In this document: piece after piece, positions 7,467-13,902 of the stretch | Layout of the letters: each line of letters opens with the position of its first letter | How positions within the stretch are numbered: position 1 is the stretch's first letter | Source of the DNA: Victivallales bacterium | GTDB lineage: Bacteria > Verrucomicrobiota > Lentisphaeria > Oligosphaerales > Lenti-02 | DNA: 13,948 nt | Direction of reading: 5' to 3' | Assembly: GCA_018648945.1 (NCBI GenBank) | Contig: JABGQJ010000138.1 | Span: forward strand, 1 to 13,948 | Made by a program: the position numbers and the translations under genes | The notes under the pieces: generated by a model | What the model saw: only the letters and a program-made list of their open reading frames with translations | Database searches by the model: none | What the model was told of the DNA's origin: nothing

Positions 7467-8720
7467 TCAGGCCTCCCCGTCCAGGGCTTCGACGCAGTTC
7501 TCGGCGGCTTCCCGCAGGAGTTGCGCCCGTACCTCGTCAGGCAGACCAGCCAGGGCGTGCTTGGCCCGGCGATGGGCGAAGAGGGGCGCCAAGGCTTTGT
7601 CCAGCCACTCGCGGTCCTCGGCCAAGGCATCGGCTCGTCGCAGGATCTCGCCGGCCAGATCGTCTCCTTCGCGGCGGCCCGCGAAATCGAGGTCCGCGCC
7701 GCAGGCGAGCTGGAGGGACTCGATCCAGACGAAGGGGGGCGTCAGTGGTTGGCTGTTGCGGAGCCGTTCACGGAGATCGGTGGTCGCGTCTTCGCGCCGC
7801 AGGTCGGCGTTGAGCCGCCCCCGTCCGGTCAGTTGAATGCGCAGCACCAGGGAGGAGGGTCGGCATTCCTCAGCCAGGGCCTCGGTATGCTCCGCGATGC
7901 GTTCCTCCAGAGCGTCGAGGGAGTCGAGCCCGGCGATGGGGACTTCGGCTGTTTCCCAACGCACGACTTGGAGGGGCACGAACTCGGTTTCGGCCAAGCC
8001 GGTAGCTGCGTCGGCGGTGACGACGAGCGCCCCCCGCTCACCGGTCTCCTTGGGGTTGCGCCCCTGGATGTTGCCGGAGTAGGCGATGGTCGGGTTCGTG
8101 CTGAAGGTCCGGCGTTCGTGGATGTGCCCAAGCGCCCAATAGTGAAAGCCGGCGTTCCGCAACTGCTCGACCGTGCAGGTCGCGTACAGGTTGGTGCTTT
8201 GGTCGCCGCCCACCTGGGCATGGAGCAGGCCAATATGGAACCCGGATTCGGGAGGGCAGACATACTGCCGTGCCAGCTTGCGCGCCTCGCGCTTGGTTCG
8301 GTAGCTGACGCCGGTGATGGTGACGCCAGGCAGCTCGGGAACCCCCACGGTCTCGGCGGTCTCGTCGCCGAACACATGGGTGTTGTCTGGCAAGGCCACC
8401 TCCGGGCGATCCCCCTTGAAGGGATCGTGGTTGCCATGGATAGCGAAGGCCCCGATCCCCGCGTCCGCCAGCCGGGCGAGACCATCGCGGAAGCGGAACA
8501 TGTCCCGGACGCTGCATTCCTCGTCCTCGAAGGTATCGCCCGCAAGCAGGAGGAATTGGGCGTCTCGCTCGATGCAGAGATCGACGAGGCGCTCGAAGGC
8601 GAGGAACGCGGCATCCCGCAAGTGCGCGACGATGGCCTCCCGTCCCTCGGTTGCCATGGCCAATCCCTGGAATGGGCTGGCGAGATGAAGGTCGGCGGCA
8701 TGGACGAAGGTGAACGGCAC
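7467..8720 (-). CDS. yhaO: YhaO/SbcD-type metallophosphoesterase (DNA repair nuclease family)
   Basis: This calcineurin-like phosphoesterase of the YhaO/SbcD/Mre11 group presumably is the nuclease half of a complex with the downstream ATPase. From GTG at 8720 it has 417 residues, close to B. subtilis YhaO (about 410, from memory). All metal-ligand motifs are present: D10-x-H12 (ADLHL), GD at 61-62, GNHD at 96-99, His167 (LLHAQ) and GHIH at 198-201. The opening FVHAADLHLASPFQGL is typical of YhaO. Residues from about 240 on are the less conserved C-terminal region. The open frame continues to 9149, but the added residues cross the 9-base repeat and the palindrome and look non-coding, so the GTG is preferred. 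The SD is weak (GGGA about 9 bases upstream). The stop is 2 bases from the yhaN start. Confidence 0.88.
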   Translation of the reverse strand: MPFTFVHAADLHLASPFQGLAMATEGREAIVAHLRDAAFLAFERLVDLCIERDAQFLLLAGDTFEDEECSVRDMFRFRDGLARLADAGIGAFAIHGNHDPFKGDRPEVALPDNTHVFGDETAETVGVPELPGVTITGVSYRTKREARKLARQYVCPPESGFHIGLLHAQVGGDQSTNLYATCTVEQLRNAGFHYWALGHIHERRTFSTNPTIAYSGNIQGRNPKETGERGALVVTADAATGLAETEFVPLQVVRWETAEVPIAGLDSLDALEERIAEHTEALAEECRPSSLVLRIQLTGRGRLNADLRREDATTDLRERLRNSQPLTPPFVWIESLQLACGADLDFAGRREGDDLAGEILRRADALAEDREWLDKALAPLFAHRRAKHALAGLPDEVRAQLLREAAENCVEALDGEA

Positions 8721-8788
8721 GTGGGTTTCCCGGAGCCAGGATGGGTTGGCAGGGCATACGGAGGGGCACTCCCCCAGTTGGTCGGGCC

Positions 8789-8794
8789 AATATA
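8789..8794 (-). promoter_or_regulatory. Candidate -10 element for yhaO-yhaN
   Basis: TATATT on the minus strand lies about 69 bases upstream of the yhaO GTG, in an AT-rich island within GC-rich DNA. The hexamer 17 bases further upstream (CCTTTC, 8812-8817) is a poor -35 and overlaps the start of the 9-base tandem repeat. That leaves room for an activator or a non-canonical sigma factor (inference). Confidence 0.3.
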
Positions 8795-8813
8795 GCGCTC
8801 TCAATTGGGATGA

Positions 8814-8849
8814 AAGGGACAGAAGGGACGGAAGGGACCCAAGGGACAC
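8814..8849. repeat. 9-base tandem repeat, AAGGGACNN x4
   Basis: Four units read AAGGGACAG, AAGGGACGG, AAGGGACCC and AAGGGACAC. Seven bases are invariant and the last two vary in each unit. The array begins about 20 bases upstream of the yhaO -10 candidate. Its period is a multiple of three, so it also yields repetitive peptide frames that are not real genes. From memory, similar AAGGGAC arrays occur in other environmental genomes; I cannot check this here. Confidence 0.8.
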
Positions 8850-8922
8850 TCCCCGCATGGACTCTCCTCGCCACAGAAGCTTCGGTCCCGGCCGGTCCGT
8901 TGCGTCGGCGCGGTAGCGGCAT

Positions 8923-8993
8923 CGAGGGGCCCGGGGAGACGCGTCTCCCCGTCGGGGTTTGGGGGCAGCGCCCCGTCTTTGGCGCGCCCCTCG
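8923..8993 (+). repeat. Structured palindromic repeat, copy 1
   Basis: This 71-base element is bounded by an 8-bp inverted repeat, CGAGGGGC (8923-8930) and GCCCCTCG (8986-8993). Inside are a perfect 18-base palindrome GGGGAGACGCGTCTCCCC (8933-8950) and a second hairpin formed by GGGGC and GCCCC around AGC (about 8961-8974). Folded, it would make a three-way junction with two side hairpins. A related copy in the opposite orientation lies at 12738-12798. Over a 41-base core, from GAGGGG at 8924 to GGGG at 8964, I count 38 identities by hand. It ends 108 bases upstream of gltX. It resembles REP/MITE-like dispersed elements in architecture; no named family is assigned. Confidence 0.75.
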
Positions 8994-9015
8994 CCGTTCG
9001 TTCGTCCGTCGCGGC

Positions 9016-9044
9016 TTTAAGCTCCCCTTGCGCAACGGTATAGT
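9016..9044 (+). promoter_or_regulatory. Candidate sigma70-type promoter for gltX-der-maf
   Basis: TATAGT (9039-9044) resembles a -10 box, with TTTAAG (9016-9021) 17 bases upstream as a weak -35 (3 of 6 matches). It predicts a start near 9051 and a leader of about 50 bases. The same TATAGT hexamer precedes the gene at 12926. Confidence 0.4.
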
Positions 9045-9101
9045 ATGGGCTCGCAAGATGCAGTCCCTTGCGGATGAACGAGACAGATATACGGGGTCAT
9101 C

Positions 9102-10697
9102 ATGACAGTTCGAGTTCGCTTCGCCCCCTCGCCAACGGGCAATGTACATATCGGCAATATTCGTGCGGCCATCTTCAACTGGCTATTCGCCCGCCATGAG
9201 GGCGGCGAGTTCCTCTTGCGCGTGGAAGACACGGATCTGGAGCGGTCCACGCCCGAAGCCATCGCCACCTTGCTCGACGTCATGGCATGGCTGGAGCTGG
9301 ATGTGGACCAGGAGCCGCTCTACCAGACCGGTCAGCGCGACCTGCACCTCGCCGCCGCGCAGCGGCTGCTCGACCAGGGCGACGCCTACCGCATGGCCAA
9401 GGGCGGCGGTGACGAGGCCACGCTCTTCCGCATTCCCTTTGCGGCCGAGAAGGTTGCCGGAGTGAGCACGGTCGGTCCGGCCGAGATCAATGTCCATCCC
9501 GAGGTCCCCGTGGTGGTTTCCGCCTCGGGCGTGGGCTTCGCTGGGATTTCGAGGAAGGGCAAGGCAACTCCCGGCGGCGGCACACTGGCTGGCTTCAAGG
9601 ATCTCCAGGTGATGGATGCAGCCGGCACGTGCCTGTTTGCGCTCAACGACCATCTGGCCGAGGTGCTGGAGCAGGGCGCGAGCTTCTCCTTCGAAGAGGC
9701 GGACCGGCTGGTCTTCACCCGGCGCCAAGTGGCCTACACCGATGCGGTGAAGGGGGAACTGGCCAAACCGTTGGACAGCATGAAGGACCTGGTCATCGTG
9801 CGCAGCGATGGCAGCCCCATCTTCCATCTGGCCAATGTCTGCGACGATGTCACCCAGGGCATCACCCACATCATCCGCGGCGACGATCATGTGGAGAACA
9901 CCTACCGCCACATCTTCATGTTTGCCGCGCTTGGGGCCGAGCCCCCCCGCTACGGGCACCTACCCATGATCGTGAACTCCCAAGGCAAGCCCTACAGCAA
10001 GCGCGACGGCGATGCCTTCGTGGGGGATTTCCGGGACAAAGGCTTCCTGCCCGAGGCCCTGTTCAACTACCTGACCCTCCTCGGCTGGTCGCCTGGCGAC
10101 GACCGGGAGAAGATGACGCGCGATGAGTTGGTCGCCGCGTTCAGCCTGGACCGGGTCCAGCAATCCGCCGCCCAGGTCGACCTGCGCAAGCTGCAGAACC
10201 TGAATGGCCAGTACCTTGCGGAGCTGCCCTTCGCCGAATTCCTGGCCAACTGCCGACGCGCCGCCGCCGACCTGCCCTGGTTCGCGGACGCCGACGATGC
10301 CACGTTCCAGCAGGTAGCCAATTTGCTGCAAAGCCGGACCAAGCTCTTTGCCGATGTGGCCGACTGGGCCTACTTCTTTATCGAGACCCCCGAGTACGAT
10401 GCGAAGGCACTGCGGAAGTTTGTGGCCAAGGGCGATACGCCTGCCGCGCTGACGCAACTGCGCGAACGACTGGCTGACGTGGATTTCGCGGACCTGGCGG
10501 CACTTGAGGCCGCAGTCCATGCGGTGGAAGCCGCCTGCGAGATCCGCGAAGGCAAGCTCAACCAACCCGTGCGCGTGGCCGTGACCGGCTGCGGAGTCGG
10601 GGCGGGTGTATACGACACGATGACCATTCTCGGTCGCGACCGCTGCCTGCAGCGTCTCGATCACGCCCTGGCGCTCTGCGCCTCGGCGGACAACTAG
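9102..10697 (+). CDS. gltX: Glutamyl-tRNA synthetase, remodelled form
   Basis: This class I synthetase charges glutamate onto tRNA in the cytoplasm. It has 531 residues against about 470-490 usual. The HIGH motif is HIGN (16-19), within FAPSPTGNVHIG. The conserved RGDDH segment occurs as IIRGDDHVENTYRH. The KMSKS loop is KPYSK (296-300). Two parts are odd. Between DAYR (94-97) and FRIP (109-112) only 11 residues remain where about 50 are normal, so the usual CFCT-containing acceptor-binding segment is missing. Between FRIP and DLVIVRSDG (229-237) there are about 115 residues against about 45 usual, an insertion near 114-200. From LANVCDD onward the sequence looks like ordinary GluRS, and the C-terminal anticodon-binding half is present. 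The start at 9102 has GGGG upstream. der follows after 10 bases. Confidence 0.9.
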   Translation: MTVRVRFAPSPTGNVHIGNIRAAIFNWLFARHEGGEFLLRVEDTDLERSTPEAIATLLDVMAWLELDVDQEPLYQTGQRDLHLAAAQRLLDQGDAYRMAKGGGDEATLFRIPFAAEKVAGVSTVGPAEINVHPEVPVVVSASGVGFAGISRKGKATPGGGTLAGFKDLQVMDAAGTCLFALNDHLAEVLEQGASFSFEEADRLVFTRRQVAYTDAVKGELAKPLDSMKDLVIVRSDGSPIFHLANVCDDVTQGITHIIRGDDHVENTYRHIFMFAALGAEPPRYGHLPMIVNSQGKPYSKRDGDAFVGDFRDKGFLPEALFNYLTLLGWSPGDDREKMTRDELVAAFSLDRVQQSAAQVDLRKLQNLNGQYLAELPFAEFLANCRRAAADLPWFADADDATFQQVANLLQSRTKLFADVADWAYFFIETPEYDAKALRKFVAKGDTPAALTQLRERLADVDFADLAALEAAVHAVEAACEIREGKLNQPVRVAVTGCGVGAGVYDTMTILGRDRCLQRLDHALALCASADN

Positions 10698-10707
10698 GAG
10701 ACACAGT

Positions 10708-12183
10708 ATGGCGAAGACCCCTAAGTTACCCGTCGTGGCCATTGTCGGCCGCCCGAACGTCGGCAAATCCGCGCTGTTCAATCAAGTCGTGGGTCGCCGC
10801 CTCTCCATCGTCCATGAGCAGAGCGGCGTCACCCGCGACCGCGTGGCCGCCCCCGCCCACTACCGAGGGCGCCACTTCCTGCTGGTCGATACCGGCGGCC
10901 TTGGCATGCACCCCCGCGAAAAGAAGGGCGCGGACATCTTCGACGGTCTGATCCGCGACCAGGTCGCGACCATCGTGGCCGAGGCCGACGCCCTGATCTG
11001 GGTGGTGGATTGCCTGGAGGGCATGACCCCGCAGGACGAGGCAATCCGCGAGTTCATGATGCAGGCCGAGCTTCCCGTCATCATCGCGGCCAACAAGGCC
11101 GACAACAACACCTTGCGGGAAGGCGTCCTCGGCGAGTTCTCGGCCTTGGGTGTGAAAGACCTCTTCCCGACCTCCTGCACCCACAACTACGGGATCGGCG
11201 ACCTGATGCATCGCGTGTTGGCCGAGATCCCGGTGGTGGCCGAGCCCTTGACCGAACGCGGTGGCCTCCGGATCGCCGTGGTCGGTCGCCCGAACGTGGG
11301 CAAGTCCTCCCTGGTCAACCGCGTGTTCGGCGAGGACCGGGTGATGGTCAGCGATATCGCCGGAACTACCCGCGACGCGATCGACGTGCCGGTCATGCTC
11401 AAGGGCGACGACGAAGAGGTCCCCGCCACCTTCATCGACACCGCCGGCCTGCGCCGGCGCGGCAATGTGGACAGCGTGGTCGAGTTCTTCAGCGCCAGCC
11501 GCGCTCAGAGCGCGATCAAACGCTGCGATGTGGTTCTCTTCATCATCGATGCCACCGACCCGGGCACAGCCCAGGACCGTCGCATCGGCCGCATGATCAA
11601 GGACGAGTACAAGCCCTGCATTCTGCTGGTCAACAAGTGGGACTTGGTCTCGGGGGAGATCAAGCAGAAGGAATTGGACGACGAGATCCGCCGCCGTCTC
11701 CCCTTCATGCAGCACGCGCCCATGCACTTCATCTGTGCCCTGAGCGGCTACAACTTCTCCGGGATCTTCGACCATATCCTGGCCCTCCGCGACCAGATGC
11801 AGGTCACCATCCCGACCTCGGTCCTCAACCAATTCCTCCAGGATACCTTGGCCCGCACGCCCCCCCAGAGCGTCGGCAACAAGCGCTTCAAGGTCTTCTA
11901 CAGCACGATGAAGGGCAATCCACCGCCCCACTTCGTGCTCTTCGCCAACAGCAGGAAGTCCTGCCCGGACAACTACGTCCAGTTCCTGGAGAATCAGTTG
12001 CGCGAGGCCTTCTTCCCGCAGGCAGGCCTACCCATCAAGCTGGAGATCCGCGAGCGGCGCAGCGGCGACGATCCAAACAGCGGCGCCCGCGGCGCCATGC
12101 GTGGCATCAACTTGCGTCAGCGGTCGGATCACCAGGCCAATTCCCGCCACAATCAGCGCCGCAAGGGGTTCCGCCAGAAGTGA
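10708..12183 (+). CDS. der: Ribosome biogenesis GTPase Der (EngA)
   Basis: This double GTPase is needed for 50S ribosomal subunit maturation and acts in the cytoplasm. The first G domain has GRPNVGKS (14-21), GVTRDR (40-45), DTGG (61-64) and NKAD (129-132). The second has GRPNVGKS (193-200), GTTRDA (219-224), DTAG (244-247) and NKWD (309-312). A KH-like domain fills the C-terminal third, ending in a strongly basic tail rich in Arg and Lys, as in other Der proteins. The 491 residues match the family (E. coli about 490). The ATG at 10708 has AGGAG at 10696-10700, overlapping the gltX stop. The stop codon overlaps the maf start. Neither G domain looks degraded. Confidence 0.97.
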   Translation: MAKTPKLPVVAIVGRPNVGKSALFNQVVGRRLSIVHEQSGVTRDRVAAPAHYRGRHFLLVDTGGLGMHPREKKGADIFDGLIRDQVATIVAEADALIWVVDCLEGMTPQDEAIREFMMQAELPVIIAANKADNNTLREGVLGEFSALGVKDLFPTSCTHNYGIGDLMHRVLAEIPVVAEPLTERGGLRIAVVGRPNVGKSSLVNRVFGEDRVMVSDIAGTTRDAIDVPVMLKGDDEEVPATFIDTAGLRRRGNVDSVVEFFSASRAQSAIKRCDVVLFIIDATDPGTAQDRRIGRMIKDEYKPCILLVNKWDLVSGEIKQKELDDEIRRRLPFMQHAPMHFICALSGYNFSGIFDHILALRDQMQVTIPTSVLNQFLQDTLARTPPQSVGNKRFKVFYSTMKGNPPPHFVLFANSRKSCPDNYVQFLENQLREAFFPQAGLPIKLEIRERRSGDDPNSGARGAMRGINLRQRSDHQANSRHNQRRKGFRQK

Positions 12184-12737
12184 GACTGGTCCTCGCATCC
12201 GCCTCGCCGCGCCGTCTGCACCTGCTCCGAGATGCAGGCGTGCGGACAACCGTGCGGCCGGCGGATGTGGACGAGACGGAACTGCCCGGCGAGTCCCCCG
12301 ACGAGCACGTGCAGCGGCTCGCCCTGACCAAGGCGGCGACCGTGGCCGCGAACTGCCCGGGGGAGCTCGTGCTGGGCGCGGATACGGTGGTGGTCATGGG
12401 GGAGACGATCTTCGGCAAGCCTGCCGACCTTGCCGCCGCCCGGGCCACGCTCCGTCAACTCTCGGGGCGCTGTCATCGGGTTCTCACCGGCGTGTGCCTG
12501 CATCACCCCGCCCCCGCGACTCCCGAAGTCTGGGTGAGTCGCACGGACGTCCACTTCCGCGCCCTGAACGACGCCGTGATCGACGCCTACTTCGCCCTCG
12601 TGGACCCCCTAGACAAAGCGGGTGCCTACGGCATTCAGTCCCATGGCGAGATGATCGTGGACCACATCGTCGGCCTGCGCAGCAACGTGATCGGCCTGCC
12701 AGTCGAAGAGGTCGTGGCACGACTGCGCAGCAGGTAG
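12180..12737 (+). CDS. maf: Maf-family nucleotide pyrophosphatase (YhdE-like)
   Basis: This Maf/HAM1-fold pyrophosphatase hydrolyses non-canonical or surplus nucleoside triphosphates. In some bacteria Maf is linked to septum formation. The 185 residues show the N-terminal substrate motif SASPRR (7-12), GADTVV with probable catalytic Asp68 (66-71), GKP (79-81) and KAGAYGIQ. GADTVV and KAGAYGIQ fit the YhdE branch (dTTP/UTP) better than YceF. After KAGAYGIQ the sequence SHGEMIVDHI departs from the more common pattern. The start is GTG at 12180, overlapping the der stop as GTGA. The open frame extends far upstream within der, but family homology begins exactly at this GTG. A weak AAGGGG lies 11 bases upstream, so translational coupling to der is likely. 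Confidence 0.93.
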   Translation: MRLVLASASPRRLHLLRDAGVRTTVRPADVDETELPGESPDEHVQRLALTKAATVAANCPGELVLGADTVVVMGETIFGKPADLAAARATLRQLSGRCHRVLTGVCLHHPAPATPEVWVSRTDVHFRALNDAVIDAYFALVDPLDKAGAYGIQSHGEMIVDHIVGLRSNVIGLPVEEVVARLRSR

Positions 12738-12798
12738 CGGGGAGAATCGGGGCCAGCCCCGAACCCCGCCGGGGAGACGCGTCTCCCCGGACCCCTCC
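12738..12798 (-). repeat. Structured palindromic repeat, copy 2 (inverted)
   Basis: This begins at the base after the maf stop codon. Read on the minus strand it matches copy 1: GAGGGG, the same 18-base palindrome (12771-12788, extended here to 22 perfect bases, 12769-12790), CGGGGTT, then a hairpin CGGGG/CCCCG (12748-12761). The outer stem is degenerate here. On the plus strand the hairpins could end or stabilise the gltX-der-maf transcript, but no U-run follows, so it is not a standard terminator. Confidence 0.75.
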
Positions 12799-12813
12799 GG
12801 AACCCACAGAGAA

Positions 12814-12828
12814 CGGAGCGTTGCTCCG
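12814..12828. repeat. Short hairpin downstream of repeat copy 2
   Basis: CGGAGC (12814-12819) and GCTCCG (12823-12828) form a perfect 6-bp stem with a GTT loop. A 9-base direct repeat CTCCGGAAC occurs at 12795-12803 and 12824-12832, overlapping the end of copy 2 and this hairpin. It has no U-tract. It may be a separate small dispersed element. Confidence 0.45.
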
Positions 12829-12852
12829 GAACTCAGTCCCAGCGAGGGGACG

Positions 12853-12880
12853 AGGACAGCGCCGCGAGCGGGAGTATAGT
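12853..12880 (+). promoter_or_regulatory. Candidate promoter for the beta-propeller gene
   Basis: TATAGT (12875-12880) as -10 and AGGACA (12853-12858; 4 of 6 matches to TTGACA) are 16 bases apart, about 45 bases before the ATG at 12926. The -10 hexamer is identical to the one proposed upstream of gltX. Confidence 0.4.
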
Positions 12881-12925
12881 GAGAGACACTGATCCCGCAT
12901 CCAGACCGAGCCCAGGAGTCCTCAC

Positions 12926-13870
12926 ATGCGTGCCCTTCGCTGCCTCGTTCTCGCCCTCTCGTTTGTCGCCCCTCTTTTTGCCCAGGAAGCGATCCAGCAC
13001 CGCTTCGTGGCCACGGACGAATCGGGGCACCAGATCCTGCTTGTCGACGAGGCGCATCCCACGCAGGGCTGGGTGGTGAAACAACATGCTCGCGACCTCC
13101 AGTTGGTCGGGGAGAACCGCCTGATGGTCAGCGTGAACGGCACCGGCCGCACTGCCAAGAATGGCTTCCTCGAACTGGATCTGGGCACCGGCAAGATTGT
13201 CCGCCGGGTCGAGGTCCCGGCCTTCAAGAAGGTGATGACCGCCCGCCGGGCCGCCGACGGCACGACCTTTCTTGGTGGCTACGGTCCCAAGGGCATCCGC
13301 ATTGTCCAGGTGGACAAGGCTGGCAAGACGCTCAAGACCATCGACTGCCCCCCTGCCATCAAGAACGTCCGGCTCATGCGGCGGACCGCCGCCGGGACGA
13401 CTCTTATCGGCAGTGGCAAGGAGGTCTTCGAGGTGGACGCCGCCGGCAAGATCGTCTGGCAGAAGGCTGTCCCCGGCGGCAATCACATCTACAAAGCCGT
13501 GCGGCTTGCCAACGGGAACATCTTCGCCGCCTCTGGCTACGGCGCGTCCCTCGCCGAACTCTCCCCCGAGGGCAAGGTCCTCCGCACCTTCGGCAAGAAG
13601 GAGGGGCAGAAGGTCCGCCACCCCAAGTTCTTCTCCGACTTCCATATGCTGACCAATGGCAATGTCGTCGTCGCCAACTGGATGGGACACAAGCGCGAGG
13701 ATAGCCAGAAGGGCCAGCAACTCGCCGAGTACGCCGCAACTGGCGATCTCGTCTGGACCTGGCACGACGCCAAGCTCGCCGGTTGCCTCCACGGCGTCAT
13801 CATCCTCGATGGCCTCGATACGACCAAGCTCCATACCGAAGTCAACGGCCCCCTTGGACCGATGGAATAG
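12926..13870 (+). CDS. Secreted beta-propeller-like protein of unknown function
   Basis: I do not recognise a named family with certainty. Residues 1-19 form a signal peptide (basic MRALR, hydrophobic core, APLFA before a likely cleavage at 19/20), so the protein is exported. The mature part of about 295 residues consists of repeats of about 40-45 residues. Each has a small-residue-rich strand pattern such as AADGTTFLGG, LANGNIFAASG or LTNGNVVVAN, followed by DxxGKxxxxx turns (VDKAGKTLKT, VDAAGKIVWQK, YAATGDLVWTW). This pattern fits a PQQ-like or arylsulfotransferase-like beta-propeller of about six blades. No catalytic motif is obvious and there is no membrane anchor beyond the signal peptide. 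The ATG has AGGAG at 12914-12918, 7 bases upstream. It is separated from maf by 188 bases and has its own promoter candidate. Confidence 0.75.
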   Translation: MRALRCLVLALSFVAPLFAQEAIQHRFVATDESGHQILLVDEAHPTQGWVVKQHARDLQLVGENRLMVSVNGTGRTAKNGFLELDLGTGKIVRRVEVPAFKKVMTARRAADGTTFLGGYGPKGIRIVQVDKAGKTLKTIDCPPAIKNVRLMRRTAAGTTLIGSGKEVFEVDAAGKIVWQKAVPGGNHIYKAVRLANGNIFAASGYGASLAELSPEGKVLRTFGKKEGQKVRHPKFFSDFHMLTNGNVVVANWMGHKREDSQKGQQLAEYAATGDLVWTWHDAKLAGCLHGVIILDGLDTTKLHTEVNGPLGPME

Positions 13871-13902
13871 GGCCAGAGCTCTGCGACGTTGCGGCCCCAG
13901 GT

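Larger units (their letters stand above)
8721..9101. other. Divergent intergenic region between yhaO and gltX
   Basis: These 381 bases separate divergently transcribed genes and hold no gene I can support. In order they contain a minus-strand -10 candidate (8789-8794), a 9-base tandem repeat (8814-8849), an 8-base palindrome CCGGCCGG (8888-8895), the 71-base structured repeat (8923-8993) and a plus-strand promoter candidate (9016-9044). Open frames crossing it encode arginine- and glycine-rich sequence made by the repeats. Confidence 0.75.

Noticed and set aside
7521..8795. Open plus-strand frame of 424 codons antisense to yhaO
   Set aside because: It is a shadow of the GC-rich gene on the other strand. 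The translation lacks any family motif, while the minus strand carries all phosphoesterase motifs.
8814..8849. CRISPR array
   Set aside because: Units of 9 bases with 2-base variable parts are far too short for repeat-spacer architecture, and there are no cas genes.
8721..9149. N-terminal extension of YhaO to 9149
   Set aside because: The added 143 residues cross the tandem repeat, the palindromic element and the start of gltX. The family begins at the GTG at 8720.
10726..11931. Minus-strand frame of 401 codons antisense to der
   Set aside because: It is His/Gly/Asp-rich shadow sequence opposite an unmistakable Der GTPase.
11010..12737. A 575-codon frame ending with maf, read as one long protein
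   Set aside because: Its first 390 codons overlap der out of frame and show no homology. Maf homology starts exactly at the GTG at 12180.
12748..12790. Classical rho-independent terminator after maf
   Set aside because: The hairpins are strong but no U-run follows. The same structure recurs upstream of gltX, so a dispersed repeat explains it better.
12833..13834. Minus-strand frame of 333 codons antisense to the propeller gene
   Set aside because: The plus-strand gene has a signal peptide, a well-placed AGGAG and propeller-like repeats. The minus frame is an acidic low-complexity shadow.
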